A DNA stretch of 64,000 nt from Pseudonocardia sp. MH-G8 (GTDB taxonomy: Bacteria > Actinomycetota > Actinomycetes > Mycobacteriales > Pseudonocardiaceae). Below the pieces are notes generated by a model. The model was not told the origin of the DNA, did no database searches, and saw only the letters and a program-made list of their open reading frames with translations. The stretch spans positions 1 to 64,000 of the forward strand of contig NZ_NKYF01000005.1 of assembly GCF_002262885.1 (NCBI RefSeq), given 5' to 3'. The position numbers were made by a program, and so were the translations under genes. Position 1 is the first letter of the stretch; the number at the start of each line of letters is the position of its first letter. Below, one piece after another: positions 16,660-25,049 of this stretch.

Positions 16660-16733
16660 TGTTCACCAGTTGGTGGAGTTCACGCTACCGCGGCGACACC
16701 TGTTGTTCAACATCCGATGAACTAAGCTGCGCC
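16660..16733. promoter_or_regulatory. Divergent control region with TetR-type half-sites
   Basis: Between the phosphotransferase-like and TetR genes lie two repeats. One is GTTCACCAGTTGGTG, with inner arms CACCA and TGGTG, near 16671-16685. The other is GTTCAACATCCGATGAAC (16706-16723), whose outer arms GTTCA and TGAAC are exact complements. The second abuts the -10 box of the TetR gene, so autorepression is plausible. Confidence 0.45.
16723..16728 (+). promoter_or_regulatory. -10 box of a leaderless promoter (TetR)
   Basis: TAAGCT is followed by six bases and the ATG at 16735. There is no Shine-Dalgarno sequence. Confidence 0.5.
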
Positions 16734-16734
16734 G

Positions 16735-17346
16735 ATGACCGTCGAGGAGTCGGAGGGCCGACCCGGCCGACCCGGCCGGTGGCGCACGGGGGAGCGCAGC
16801 CGCCGGCGCATCCTCGACGCGGCCCGGGCCTGCTTCGCCGAGCGCGGGTACGCCCGGGCCACGATCCGCCAGATCGCCGCGGAGGCGCAGGTTGACCCGG
16901 CGATGGTCTACTACTTCTTCGAGGCGAAGTCGCAGCTGTTCGCCGCGGCGCTCGCGATGCCGGTCAACCCGGCCGAACGGGTGGCGTCCGAGCTCGCGGG
17001 CGGAATGGACGGCCTGGGGGAGCGCATCGTGCGGCACTTCCTCGCCGCGTGGGACCACGCCCCCGTCGAGCCGCTGCTGACCCTGCTGCGGTCCGCCCCC
17101 ACCGACGAGCGCTCGGCCACGATGTTCACCGAGTACGTCGAACGGGAGATCGTCGCCCGCATCGCCGCGGCCGTACCGGAGCCCGCGCGCCTGCGCGCCG
17201 AGCTCGTCGGTTCGCAGCTGATGGGCCTGGCGCTCGCCCGCTACGTGGTCCGCATCGAGCCGCTCGCCTCCACCCCGGCGGACGCGCTGGCGGACTGGAT
17301 GGGACCGACGTTGCAGCGCTACCTCACCGGCCCCGCACCGGCGTGA
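16735..17346 (+). CDS. TetR-family regulator
   Basis: A 203-residue repressor. An N-terminal helix-turn-helix (about residues 20-67, with TIRQIAAEAQVDPAMVYYFF) is followed by a helical ligand-binding domain. The N-terminus has a basic arm (GRWRTGERSRRRI). It is divergent from the phosphotransferase/efflux operon, and palindromes near its own -10 box are candidate operators. The ATG is probably leaderless. The ATP-grasp gene follows 60 bp downstream on the same strand and could be read through from this promoter. Confidence 0.9.
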   Translation: MTVEESEGRPGRPGRWRTGERSRRRILDAARACFAERGYARATIRQIAAEAQVDPAMVYYFFEAKSQLFAAALAMPVNPAERVASELAGGMDGLGERIVRHFLAAWDHAPVEPLLTLLRSAPTDERSATMFTEYVEREIVARIAAAVPEPARLRAELVGSQLMGLALARYVVRIEPLASTPADALADWMGPTLQRYLTGPAPA

Positions 17347-17406
17347 CGGGCGGCACGCGGGCCCCCTGCCGGGTTTCGGCGGGCCCGGCACGGGCAACGG
17401 AACCGT

Positions 17407-18687
17407 GTGGATCGAGAAGCAACGGACGACACGACGATCGCGGTCCTCGGGGCCGACGAGACCAACCTGGACGTCCTGCGGGCGATGCCGGGCCATGAAC
17501 GGCAGCGCTTCGTGCCGGTGTTGACGCCGGAGGAGATGCAGCTCGGCGAGGTGTCCGTCCCGGACCTGCTCGACCGCGCCGTCGCCACCCTCGACGAGCG
17601 GGAGACACCCGTCGACGCGATCGTCGGTTTCTGGGACTTCCCGATCAGCACTCTGGTCCCGCTGCTCGCGCGCCATTACGACCTGCACTCCGCGCCGCTG
17701 TCGGCGGTGGTGAAGTGCGAGCACAAGTACTGGAGTCGGCTCGAGCAGCAGAAGGTGACCGACGCCTACCCCCGCTTCGGGCTCGTGGACCTCGACGAGC
17801 CCCGGCTGCCCGACGGGATCGAGTTCCCGGTCTGGCTCAAGCCGGTGAAGTCCTACTCCTCCGAGCTGGCCTTCCACGTGCGCGACGCGCAGCAGTTCGC
17901 CGACGCCATGGCCGAGATCGCCGACGGGGTGGGCCGGCTCGGCAGGCCGTTCGAGTGGGTGCTCGACCAGGTCGACCTGCCGCGGGAGATCGCCGAGGTC
18001 GGCGGGCAGGCGTGCCTGGTCGAGCAGGCGATGACCGGGGCGCGCGCGGCCACCGAGGGCTACGTGCACGACGGGCGCGTGGTGGTCTACGGGGTGCTCG
18101 ACTCCATCCCCTACCCGCAGCGGTCCAGCTTCCTGCGCCACCAGTACCCGTCGCAGCTGCCCGAGCGCGTGCAGCGGGAGCTCGTCGACGTGTCCGAGCG
18201 CGTGATCGCGCAGGTCGGGCTGGACTGGACCACGTTCAGCGTCGAGTTCTTCTGCGATCCGGACTCGGGCGCCGTCTCCGTACTGGAGATCAACCCGCGG
18301 CACTCGCAGTCGCACGCCGAGCTGTTCGCCGACGTCGACGGCATCGCCAACCACCACGCCATGGTGGAGCTGGCGCTGGGGCACGACCCCGACATGCCCC
18401 GCGGCAAGGGCCCCTACGAGATCGCGGCGAAGTGGTACCACCGCCGCTTCGACGACGGGGTGGTGCGGCGCGTCCCGACCGCGGAGGAGATCGCCCGCAT
18501 CGAGCGCGACATCCCCGGTGTGCGGCTGTCGCCGGTGCCGCAGGAGGGGCAGCGGCTGTCCGAGATGCCCGCCCAGGACAGCTACAGCTACGAGCTCACG
18601 GACGTGATCGTCGGTGCGCGCGACGAAGCGGAGCTGGTGGCCAAGTACGAGAGCGCGGTCGCCGCTCTCGACTACGAGTTCGACTGA
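17407..18687 (+). CDS. ATP-grasp ligase of unknown substrate
   Basis: A 426-residue ATP-grasp enzyme. It has a pre-ATP-grasp domain (about 1-110), the ATP-binding lysine region FPVWLKPVKSYSS (about 140) and Mg-binding residues in SVEFFCD followed by VLEINPRHSQSH (about 277-302). Such enzymes activate a carboxylate as acyl-phosphate and join it to an amine, thiol or other nucleophile. The GTG start has only weak ribosome-binding support. Its stop overlaps the ATG of a CocE-type hydrolase (TGATG), so ligase and hydrolase are made together. The sequence does not say what is ligated; no peptide synthetase or carrier protein is nearby. Confidence 0.85.
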   Translation: MDREATDDTTIAVLGADETNLDVLRAMPGHERQRFVPVLTPEEMQLGEVSVPDLLDRAVATLDERETPVDAIVGFWDFPISTLVPLLARHYDLHSAPLSAVVKCEHKYWSRLEQQKVTDAYPRFGLVDLDEPRLPDGIEFPVWLKPVKSYSSELAFHVRDAQQFADAMAEIADGVGRLGRPFEWVLDQVDLPREIAEVGGQACLVEQAMTGARAATEGYVHDGRVVVYGVLDSIPYPQRSSFLRHQYPSQLPERVQRELVDVSERVIAQVGLDWTTFSVEFFCDPDSGAVSVLEINPRHSQSHAELFADVDGIANHHAMVELALGHDPDMPRGKGPYEIAAKWYHRRFDDGVVRRVPTAEEIARIERDIPGVRLSPVPQEGQRLSEMPAQDSYSYELTDVIVGARDEAELVAKYESAVAALDYEFD

Positions 18688-20711
18688 TGCGCACCGTCAC
18701 CTCCCTCCCGCACGAGCTCCGCCCGGCCGAGGCCGTCCGCATCCCGATGTCGGACGGCGCCGAGCTGGCGGGGAGGCTGTGGCGGCCGATGTCCTCCGAC
18801 GGCGAGCCCGTGCCCGCGGTGTGCGAGGCGATCCCGTACCGCCAGCGTGACCTGACCTCGGTGCGCGACTCCGTCCACCACCCCTACCTCGCCGGTCACG
18901 GCTATGCCTGCCTGCGGCTGGACCTGCGCGGCAGCGGCGACTCCGACGGCGCCCTGCTCGACGAGTACACCGAGCAGGAGCACCGCGACATCGAGGAGGC
19001 GCTGGCCTGGCTCGCGGAGCAGCCGTGGTGCACCGGGCGCACCGGGATGATGGGCATCTCGTGGGGCGGGTTCGCGGGGCTGCAGGTGGCCGCGCGCCGG
19101 CCGCCGAGCCTCGGTGCGATCGTCATCGCGTCCTTCACCGACGACCGGTACGCCGACGACATGCACTACATGGGCGGCTGCCTGCTCTCGGACAACCTCG
19201 CAGAGGCGGGCACGATGTTCGCCTACTCGACGCTGCCGCCCGACCCGGCCGTGGTCGGCGAGCGCTGGCGGGAGATGTGGCACGAGCGCCTCGAGGCGGC
19301 GGAGCCGTGGATCCTCAAGTGGCTCGCCCACCAGCGTCGCGACGACTACTGGCGCCGCGCGTCGGTGTGCGAGGACTACGCGAGCGTGCAGGTGCCGGTG
19401 TTCGCCTCCAGCGGCTGGGCCGACGGCTACTCCAACGCCGTCTTCCGCGTGCTCGAGCACCTCGACGTGCCGCGCAAGGGTCTGGTCGGACCGTGGTCGC
19501 ACAAGTACCCGCACCTGGGCGTGCCGGGCCCGGCGATCGGCTACCTGCAGGAGGTGGTCCGCTGGTTCGACCGGTGGCTGCGCGACCGCGACAACGGCGC
19601 CGAGGACGGGCCGATGGTGCGCACGTGGATGCAGGAGAGCGTGCCGCCCTCCACCGCCTACGAGGAGCGGCCGGGGCGCTGGGTCGGGGAGCCGAGCTGG
19701 CCCTCGCCGCACGTGCAGCCCGTGAGCCGCGCGCTCGCCCCGCACCGGATCGCGCGTCCCGAGGAGGAGGTCGAGCCGGGCGAGGTGCACGTCCAGTCGC
19801 CGCTGTCGGTCGGCCAGTTCGCCGGGAAGTGGGCGTCCTACAACGCACCCCCCGACCTGCCCTACGACCAGCGCGAGGAGGACGGCGGCTCGCTGGTCTT
19901 CGAGACCGACCCGCTCACCGAACGCTGCGAGATCCTCGGTGCGCCCGCCGTGGAGCTGGACGTCGCCGCCGACCGGCCCGTCGCGATGGTCGCGGCGCGG
20001 CTGTCGGACGTGGCGCCGGACGGGCGGGCGACCCGCGTGACCTACGGGCTGCTCAACCTCACCCACCGCGAGCGTGACGACGCGCCGGAGCCGGTGGAGC
20101 CGGGCGAGTTCCAGCGGGTGCGGGTGCAGCTCAACGGCGTGGCCCAGGCGTTCCCGCCCGGGCACCGGATCCGGCTGTCGCTGTCCACCTCGTACTGGCC
20201 GCTCGCGTGGCCCCCGCCGGAACCGGCCGCCCTCACCGTCCGCACCGGGTCCAGTCGGCTGGTGCTGCCCGTCCGCCCGGTCGCCGAGGCCGACGAGGTG
20301 TCGCTGCGCCCGTTCGACGAGCCCGAGGGCGCGCCGCCCGCGCCCACCACGCAGCTCGAACCCGGCGACAACAGCTGGACGGTGTCGCGGGACCTCATCG
20401 ACTACCGGTCGGTCCTGGAGATCGTGAAGGACGGCGGGGTGCTGCGCTACGACGACACCGGGATGACGAGCGGCCGGCGCGTGGTGGAGCGCTACAGCTC
20501 GCTCGCCGACGACTTCGCCTCCCCCCGCGGGGACGTCGAGTGGTCGCTGTCGCTGCACCGCGACGGCTGGAGCACGCGCACGATCACCCGTACGGTGCTG
20601 ACGTGCACGCCCACCACCTTCGAGGTGCACGGCCACCTCGACGCGTACGAGGGCGAGCACCGCACGTTCTCCCGCGACTGGTCGCGCAGCATCGCCCGGG
20701 ACCACCTGTGA
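18687..20711 (+). CDS. CocE/NonD-family serine hydrolase (X-Pro dipeptidyl-peptidase type)
   Basis: A 674-residue alpha/beta hydrolase of the S15 peptidase/cocaine-esterase family. The nucleophile elbow GISWGG lies at about residues 122-127, an Asp in SGWADGYSN at about 246, and a candidate His in GPWSHKYPH at about 271. A C-terminal jelly-roll (from about 400) completes the fold. It hydrolyses an ester or amide/peptide bond. No signal peptide is visible, so it works in the cytoplasm. Its start overlaps the ATP-grasp stop (TGATG). The pairing suggests a make-and-break cycle or processing of an amide conjugate. Confidence 0.88.
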   Translation: MRTVTSLPHELRPAEAVRIPMSDGAELAGRLWRPMSSDGEPVPAVCEAIPYRQRDLTSVRDSVHHPYLAGHGYACLRLDLRGSGDSDGALLDEYTEQEHRDIEEALAWLAEQPWCTGRTGMMGISWGGFAGLQVAARRPPSLGAIVIASFTDDRYADDMHYMGGCLLSDNLAEAGTMFAYSTLPPDPAVVGERWREMWHERLEAAEPWILKWLAHQRRDDYWRRASVCEDYASVQVPVFASSGWADGYSNAVFRVLEHLDVPRKGLVGPWSHKYPHLGVPGPAIGYLQEVVRWFDRWLRDRDNGAEDGPMVRTWMQESVPPSTAYEERPGRWVGEPSWPSPHVQPVSRALAPHRIARPEEEVEPGEVHVQSPLSVGQFAGKWASYNAPPDLPYDQREEDGGSLVFETDPLTERCEILGAPAVELDVAADRPVAMVAARLSDVAPDGRATRVTYGLLNLTHRERDDAPEPVEPGEFQRVRVQLNGVAQAFPPGHRIRLSLSTSYWPLAWPPPEPAALTVRTGSSRLVLPVRPVAEADEVSLRPFDEPEGAPPAPTTQLEPGDNSWTVSRDLIDYRSVLEIVKDGGVLRYDDTGMTSGRRVVERYSSLADDFASPRGDVEWSLSLHRDGWSTRTITRTVLTCTPTTFEVHGHLDAYEGEHRTFSRDWSRSIARDHL

Positions 20712-20788
20712 AATGGCGCGCTATCGTGCCGGGTATGTCCGACTTCTGACGCAGGACGTTTGACGCAGGACGAGAGGCGGGAGCGACG
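20712..20788 (+). promoter_or_regulatory. Leader with possible 4-codon micro-ORF and tandem repeat
   Basis: TATCGT (20722-20727) is followed seven bases later by ATG at 20735, opening a four-residue frame (MSDF, stop 20747-20749). TGACGCAGGACG then occurs twice in tandem (20748-20759 and 20762-20773). GAGGCGGGAG before 20789 is the ribosome binding site of the next gene. The micro-ORF could be a translated leader or chance. Confidence 0.3.
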
Positions 20789-21187
20789 ATGGGGCGCAGC
20801 GGTGTGGGGTCGGAGCTCGTGCCGGCCCTGGTGCGTGTCCGGGTGCCGGATTCACCGGGGCCCGCACTGGTCGAAGCGGTGCTCACCCGCGCCCTCGCGT
20901 GCCTCGACCCACCGGTCGTCGCGGAGATCGTGTGGGTCCCGGTGCTCAGCCGCTCGTTGCGGTGGCGGGAGGAGCTGACCTTCGCCCTGATGTTCGAGCC
21001 GGCCTGCGACGCGGTGCCCGGTGACGACGAGGAGCTGGTGCGCCGGATCCGTCGCACGGTGCGCAAGGCCGTGCGGCGGGAGTTCGGCTCGAGGTCGGAG
21101 GTCGCGCTCCGGTTCGCCCGCGGCCACGAGGAGGTGGCCGCCTGCTACCGCGCGATGGTCGGCAACCCGCGCGAGGTCCACGCCTGA
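20789..21187 (+). CDS. Hypothetical protein, 132 residues
   Basis: A 132-residue soluble protein without recognisable domain. The middle has a hydrophobic strand-rich part (EIVWVPVLSRSLRWREELTF), and the C-terminal half is helical and strongly basic (RRIRRTVRKAVRREFG). ATG at 20789 follows a GAGGCGGGAG box. It is expressed from its own short leader after the hydrolase gene. It could be a nucleic-acid or nucleotide-associated protein because of the basic helix, but nothing else supports that. Confidence 0.6.
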   Translation: MGRSGVGSELVPALVRVRVPDSPGPALVEAVLTRALACLDPPVVAEIVWVPVLSRSLRWREELTFALMFEPACDAVPGDDEELVRRIRRTVRKAVRREFGSRSEVALRFARGHEEVAACYRAMVGNPREVHA

Positions 21188-21191
21188 ACGG

Positions 21192-21618
21192 TCAGACCCC
21201 GCTCGGGTGGGTCTGCGAGAGGCCGTCCAGGTAGGTGGTCAGGGCGTGGTCGAACACCCCGTCGACGTCGTCGACGACCGCAGCCTGCTCCACCTCCGCG
21301 AGCCGCGGGAGACGCCCGGAGCCCAGCAGGGAAGACACCTCGGCGTCGACCACCGACCACCACTGCGCGGTGCGCATCCGGGTCTCACGTTCGGCGCGCA
21401 GCTCGCCGGCGGCGCCGAGGGCGAGACCGCGTACGAGCGCGGGGAGCGCGAGGGCGGCCCGGGTCCGCTCGGGCGGTGGGAGGCCGAGCTCGTCCAGCGC
21501 CTGCAACGTCCACTCGCTGTGCGCCATCGCCTCGGGGACCAAGGGCGGCCTGGTGACCGAGAGGAGCTCGGCCAGCCACGGATGCCGCCGGTAGAGCCGC
21601 CACTGCAGCCGGTACACG
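21192..21618 (-). pseudogene. TetR-family regulator remnant (C-terminal domain only)
   Basis: The minus strand codes for about 140 residues typical of a TetR C-terminal ligand domain. They run from RLYRRHPWLAELLS through PPLVPEAMAHSEW to the stop at 21192-21194. The DNA-binding helix-turn-helix that should precede it is missing. Beyond about 21618 the DNA is instead coding on the plus strand for an amidohydrolase that lacks its own N-terminus. A deletion has therefore removed the 5' halves of two divergent genes. The remaining frame runs on antisense through the amidohydrolase, but that extension is not TetR-like. Confidence 0.75.
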
Positions 21619-23010
21619 CCGACCAGACCGTGCTGGTCGACGGCACGGTGATCACGGCGGTCGGCCCGTCGGCCCAGGTGCCCGTTCCCGAGGGGGCGGC
21701 CGTCGTGGACCTGACGGGGAAGTACGTGATCCCCGGGCTGGCCGACATGCACGTCCACAGCGGTGGGACGGACATCGACGACGAGCGGCTGGCCCCCGCG
21801 CTCTACATCGCGAACGGCAACACCACGGTGCGGGAGATGTGGGGCCGGCCCCGGCTGCACGAGTGGCGCCGCCGCCGGGATGCGGGCGGGCTGCTGGCGC
21901 CGCGCTCGGTCATCGCCGGCCCGCTGGTGGACGGTGCTCCTGCCCTGTGGTCCGACATCCCCGGCGACGAACTCGGCATGGAACGACCGGTCGTCGTCGC
22001 CACCACGGCTGCGCAGGGACGCCGCGCCGTCGCCGACGCCGTGGACGGCGGCGCGGACTTCGTCAAGGTCTACTCGCGCCTGGACCGGGAGCCCTACTTC
22101 GCGGTGCTGGACGAGGCGTACCGCCGCGGCATCCCGGTGGCAGGCCACCGGTCGGACAGGTTCCCGCTGGCCGACCAGGTAGAGAGCGGCCAGCGCTCGT
22201 TCGAGCACCTCTTCGGGCTCGGGCCGGCCACGTCAGGCGACCCGGAGCGGGTGGAGGCCGCGCTGGCGCGCATCTCGCTGGAACCCGACTTTCTACTTCG
22301 GCAGCTGGTTCACCCAGGTCGGCGAGGTGGAGTGGGACGCGGTCGGCGCCCACAGCCGGTCGGCGGCCACCGCGCTGTTCGACCGCATCGTCGCCGCCGA
22401 CGTCGCCGTCTGCCCGACCCTCGTCATGCACGCGGCCATCGACCTCCCCGACTTCGTGCGCACCGACGATCCGCTGCTGCGCTACCTGCCGCCCGACACC
22501 CCCGAGGCCTGGTCGTTCCTGCAGGATCAGGTCTTCCACGACGGCGGGCGCAGCCCCGAGGTCGAGGCGAGGCGGCGGGCCCTGTTCGAGCACCGCCGAG
22601 CGGCGGTGGCCGCGATGGACGCGGCGGGTGTGCGCCTGCTGGCCGGCACGGACAACGGCACGCCCGGCACCCTGCCCGGGTTCGCCCTGCACGACGAGCT
22701 CGAACTGCTGGTCGGCGCGGGGCTGACCCCGATGCGCGCGCTCCAGACCGCCACTCTGGAACCGGCGCGCTTCCTCGGCCGAGAGGACCGGGCAGGCACG
22801 ATCCAGCCAGGGAGGACCGCCGACCTGGTCGTGCTGGACGCCGACCCGCTGCACGACATCCGCAACACCACGCGGATCCACGCGGTGGTGGTCGAGGGTC
22901 GCTGGGTGGGCCCCGCGGAACGTCGTGAGCTGCTCGCCACGGCCGCAGCCGTTGCCGCTCAGATCGGTGTTCCCGCGCAGCCCTCACCTGCCCGGACCCC
23001 GAGCCGGTGA
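21618..23010 (+). pseudogene. Amidohydrolase pseudogene (5' truncated, frameshifted)
   Basis: The frame starts abruptly at DQTVLVDGTVIT and carries an imidazolonepropionase/prolidase-like amidohydrolase. Retained metal ligands are HVH in ADMHVHSGG, Lys in DFVKVYSR, His in VAGHRSD, His in FEHLFGLG and Asp in LAGTDNG. About 15-20 N-terminal residues and the promoter are missing. At 22290-22292 (TTT) the frame breaks: removing one T joins LARISLEPD to FYFGSWFTQV and restores the rest to the stop at 23008-23010. Either the gene is dead or the extra T is a sequencing error. The missing start argues for a real pseudogene. Confidence 0.8.
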
Positions 23011-23025
23011 CCCCGTGGCCACCGC

Positions 23026-24441
23026 TCAGGCCGACAGGGCGGTCTCCAGCTCGGACCGCGTCGGCTGCGGCACCGGTGCCGGCGGGCCCGCGGCCAGTAC
23101 CTCCCGGACCCGGGCGACGAGGGCCGGGTCGTCGTAGACGTCCGACGGGCGACCGAGCATGCCCATCACCCTCCACATCCCGCGGAACGCGACGGGGTCC
23201 ACCTGCGCGGCGGAGCGCAGCTGCCCGAACGTGATCCGGCCCGCGATGGCCGGCGGCGGTGGGGGCGGGGGCGCGCCCAGGACGGTGTGGCGCAGCGCCG
23301 CCAGCCTGCCCGCGTCCGTCGCCGCCTGGTCCGCGTACCACGGCGCGACGTGGTCGGCGACGGCGCGGTCCATCGCCAGGGCCTGGGCGTGCAGGTCGTC
23401 CGGGTGGGCCGCCAGCGTGTCGGCGAGGTCGGCGACCCCGCGCATCATCATGCTCATCCCGCGCCCGAACGTCGGGTTGGTCGTGCACACCGCGTCGCCC
23501 ACCGCGTGCAGGCCGGTGGCGATCGGGCGGCCGTCCACGACGAGGCGGCGCAGAGTGTTGTGCAGCCCGCCCATCACGGCGACGTCGGTGATCGGGTCCA
23601 TGACGTCGAGCCACGAGGCGTACAGAGCCACCGTCCGCAGCACGGCGGTGAAGGCCCGCGGGTCGCGCGCCGCCCGGAAGCGCCGGTCGGCGGCCAGCGG
23701 GGCGAGCGCCACCTGCATGGTGGCGTTGTCGCCACCCCAGAGACCGATCGTGAACTCGTCGAGGCCGGCGACGACCCGCGTCGTGGGATGCCCGGGCAGC
23801 GGCCCGGGGCGCAACCGGAACTGGCGGCTGTAGTAGGCCACGCCGCAGTCCGCGCGGGTCCGCCGCGGAGGCCGGGCCCCGATCGCGGTGAGCCAGCGGT
23901 CCGTGGGCGAGCGCCGGCCGGTGGTGTCGACGACGAGATCGCCGGTGAGCGCTCCGCGGTCGGTTCGCACGCCACGTACGCGCGGCGGGTCGCCCGGATC
24001 GGCCAGCAGCCCGCTGACCTGCACCCCGTACCGCACATCGACGCCCGGTTCGGTGGCAGCGGCGCGGCCCAGCACCCAGTCGACGGTGGACCGGCGGGTC
24101 ACGAGCAGGGGGAGCCGGTCGTCGCCCACCAGGGTGGCGCGGTCGGTGAGCGAGGGCGGCATCTGGGTCACCAGCGGCGCCTCGACGACCCCGGCCGCCA
24201 GCAGCCCGGCGTAGACGTCCGGGAGCCGCTCGCGCAGGACCTCCCGGAACGTCGCGAGCACGACGTGCGGCGCCACGATGTGCGGCGCGGTGGCACGCAG
24301 CGCACCCCCGGCGGCGGCCTCGACGTCCGCGGCCGGCGTCAGGTCGGCGCGTTCGACGACGATCACTTCATGCCCGGCACGGGCGAGCACCAGCGCCGCG
24401 GACAGTCCCGCCGCGCTCCCCCCGATCACGATGACCCGCAC
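23026..24441 (-). CDS. FAD-dependent monooxygenase (halogenase/hydroxylase-like)
   Basis: A 471-residue flavoprotein. The N-terminal dinucleotide motif is GGSAAGLSAALVLARAG followed by an acidic strand end (VVVERA). A second FAD contact is visible in HAVGDAVCTTNPTFGRGMS (about residue 320), typical of class A flavin monooxygenases and related halogenases. The WxWxIP halogenase motif was not seen, so hydroxylation or dehydrogenation is more likely. A run of nine prolines and a C-terminal helical part follow. It lies 34 bp downstream of a MarR gene on the same strand and is probably co-regulated with it. Confidence 0.82.
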   Translation of the reverse strand: MRVIVIGGSAAGLSAALVLARAGHEVIVVERADLTPAADVEAAAGGALRATAPHIVAPHVVLATFREVLRERLPDVYAGLLAAGVVEAPLVTQMPPSLTDRATLVGDDRLPLLVTRRSTVDWVLGRAAATEPGVDVRYGVQVSGLLADPGDPPRVRGVRTDRGALTGDLVVDTTGRRSPTDRWLTAIGARPPRRTRADCGVAYYSRQFRLRPGPLPGHPTTRVVAGLDEFTIGLWGGDNATMQVALAPLAADRRFRAARDPRAFTAVLRTVALYASWLDVMDPITDVAVMGGLHNTLRRLVVDGRPIATGLHAVGDAVCTTNPTFGRGMSMMMRGVADLADTLAAHPDDLHAQALAMDRAVADHVAPWYADQAATDAGRLAALRHTVLGAPPPPPPPAIAGRITFGQLRSAAQVDPVAFRGMWRVMGMLGRPSDVYDDPALVARVREVLAAGPPAPVPQPTRSELETALSA

Positions 24442-24475
24442 CCGGCACCCCCCGATGGACGAGTGGGCGCCGACG

Positions 24476-24931
24476 CTAGTGCAGTTCGCCGGCCTCCGGC
24501 AGGGTCGCGGCGGCCTCGGCGTCGGCCACCCGGTCGAGGAAGCCCGTGATGAGGTCCAGCTGCTCGGCGTCGTAGTCCCGCGTGATCGCGGCGAGCCGCC
24601 GGGAGCGGGCGTCCCCGGCGTCGAGCCGGTCCTCGTCGAGCTGGACGAGGACCTTGCGCCGGTCCTCGACGCACCGCTCGCGGTGCACGTAACCGGCGCG
24701 CTCCAGCCGGTCGATCACACCGGTGATCGTGCCGGAAGAGGTGAAGCCGGCCAGCTGCCCGATGCGGCCGGGGGAGAGCGGGCCGTGCTGCAGCAGCACG
24801 TTCACGGCGATCGCCTCGCAGCTGCTCACCGTGACGCCGGACATGGTGCCGACCTCGTGGTCGACCCGGGTGGACGCGGCCACGAGCCTGCGCAGCGCGA
24901 TCTGGAGCTCGCTCGACACCCACTTCTCCAT
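24476..24931 (-). CDS. MarR-family regulator
   Basis: A 151-residue winged-helix regulator. The recognition region is LSPGRIGQLAGFTSSGTITG, the wing ERCVEDRRKVLVQL. Two starts are possible: ATG 24931 (chosen) and in-frame ATG 24967. I prefer 24931 because TATCGT lies 12 bases upstream on the minus strand as a -10 box, and because the region above it is occupied by repeated 13-bp sites that look like operators rather than coding sequence. It is divergent from the SDR-PPOX fusion and upstream of the FAD monooxygenase, and likely represses both and itself. Confidence 0.88.
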   Translation of the reverse strand: MEKWVSSELQIALRRLVAASTRVDHEVGTMSGVTVSSCEAIAVNVLLQHGPLSPGRIGQLAGFTSSGTITGVIDRLERAGYVHRERCVEDRRKVLVQLDEDRLDAGDARSRRLAAITRDYDAEQLDLITGFLDRVADAEAAATLPEAGELH

Positions 24932-24934
24932 TCT

Positions 24935-24974
24935 GTCGCGCAGACGATAGAGTCGCGCAGACGACATAGTCGTC
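24935..24974. promoter_or_regulatory. MarR operator cluster
   Basis: GTCGCGCAGACGA occurs as an exact direct repeat at 24935-24947 and 24952-24964, a 17-bp period. It is followed by a perfect palindrome GACGAC-ATA-GTCGTC (24960-24974). The first copy overlaps the candidate -10 (24944-24949, minus strand) of the MarR gene and the rest lies toward the divergent fusion gene. Confidence 0.6.
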
Positions 24975-25049
24975 GGCGCGTCTGTGTCTCTTGAGCGAGA
25001 TTCTAGGGCCGCGCGGCGCGCCGAAGGTGACGACAGGGGGAGACGGACC

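Noticed and set aside
12902..16666. A single very long minus-strand open frame spanning the MFS gene and the region of the phosphotransferase-like gene
   Set aside because: Only the part below 14272 has protein character (MFS helices). Above it the frame is the antisense-like, Arg/Pro-rich shadow of the real gene in another frame.
16639..16734. Rifamycin-associated element upstream of the Rph-like gene
   Set aside because: The conserved palindrome known from rifamycin-inactivating genes (GGGGCTTGC...GCAAG type) is not present. Only TetR-like repeats are.
21192..22208. A continuous 338-codon minus-strand frame over the TetR remnant and amidohydrolase
   Set aside because: Only the last 140 codons are TetR-like. 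The rest is antisense to an amidohydrolase with clear metal-binding motifs, so the frame is a junction artefact.
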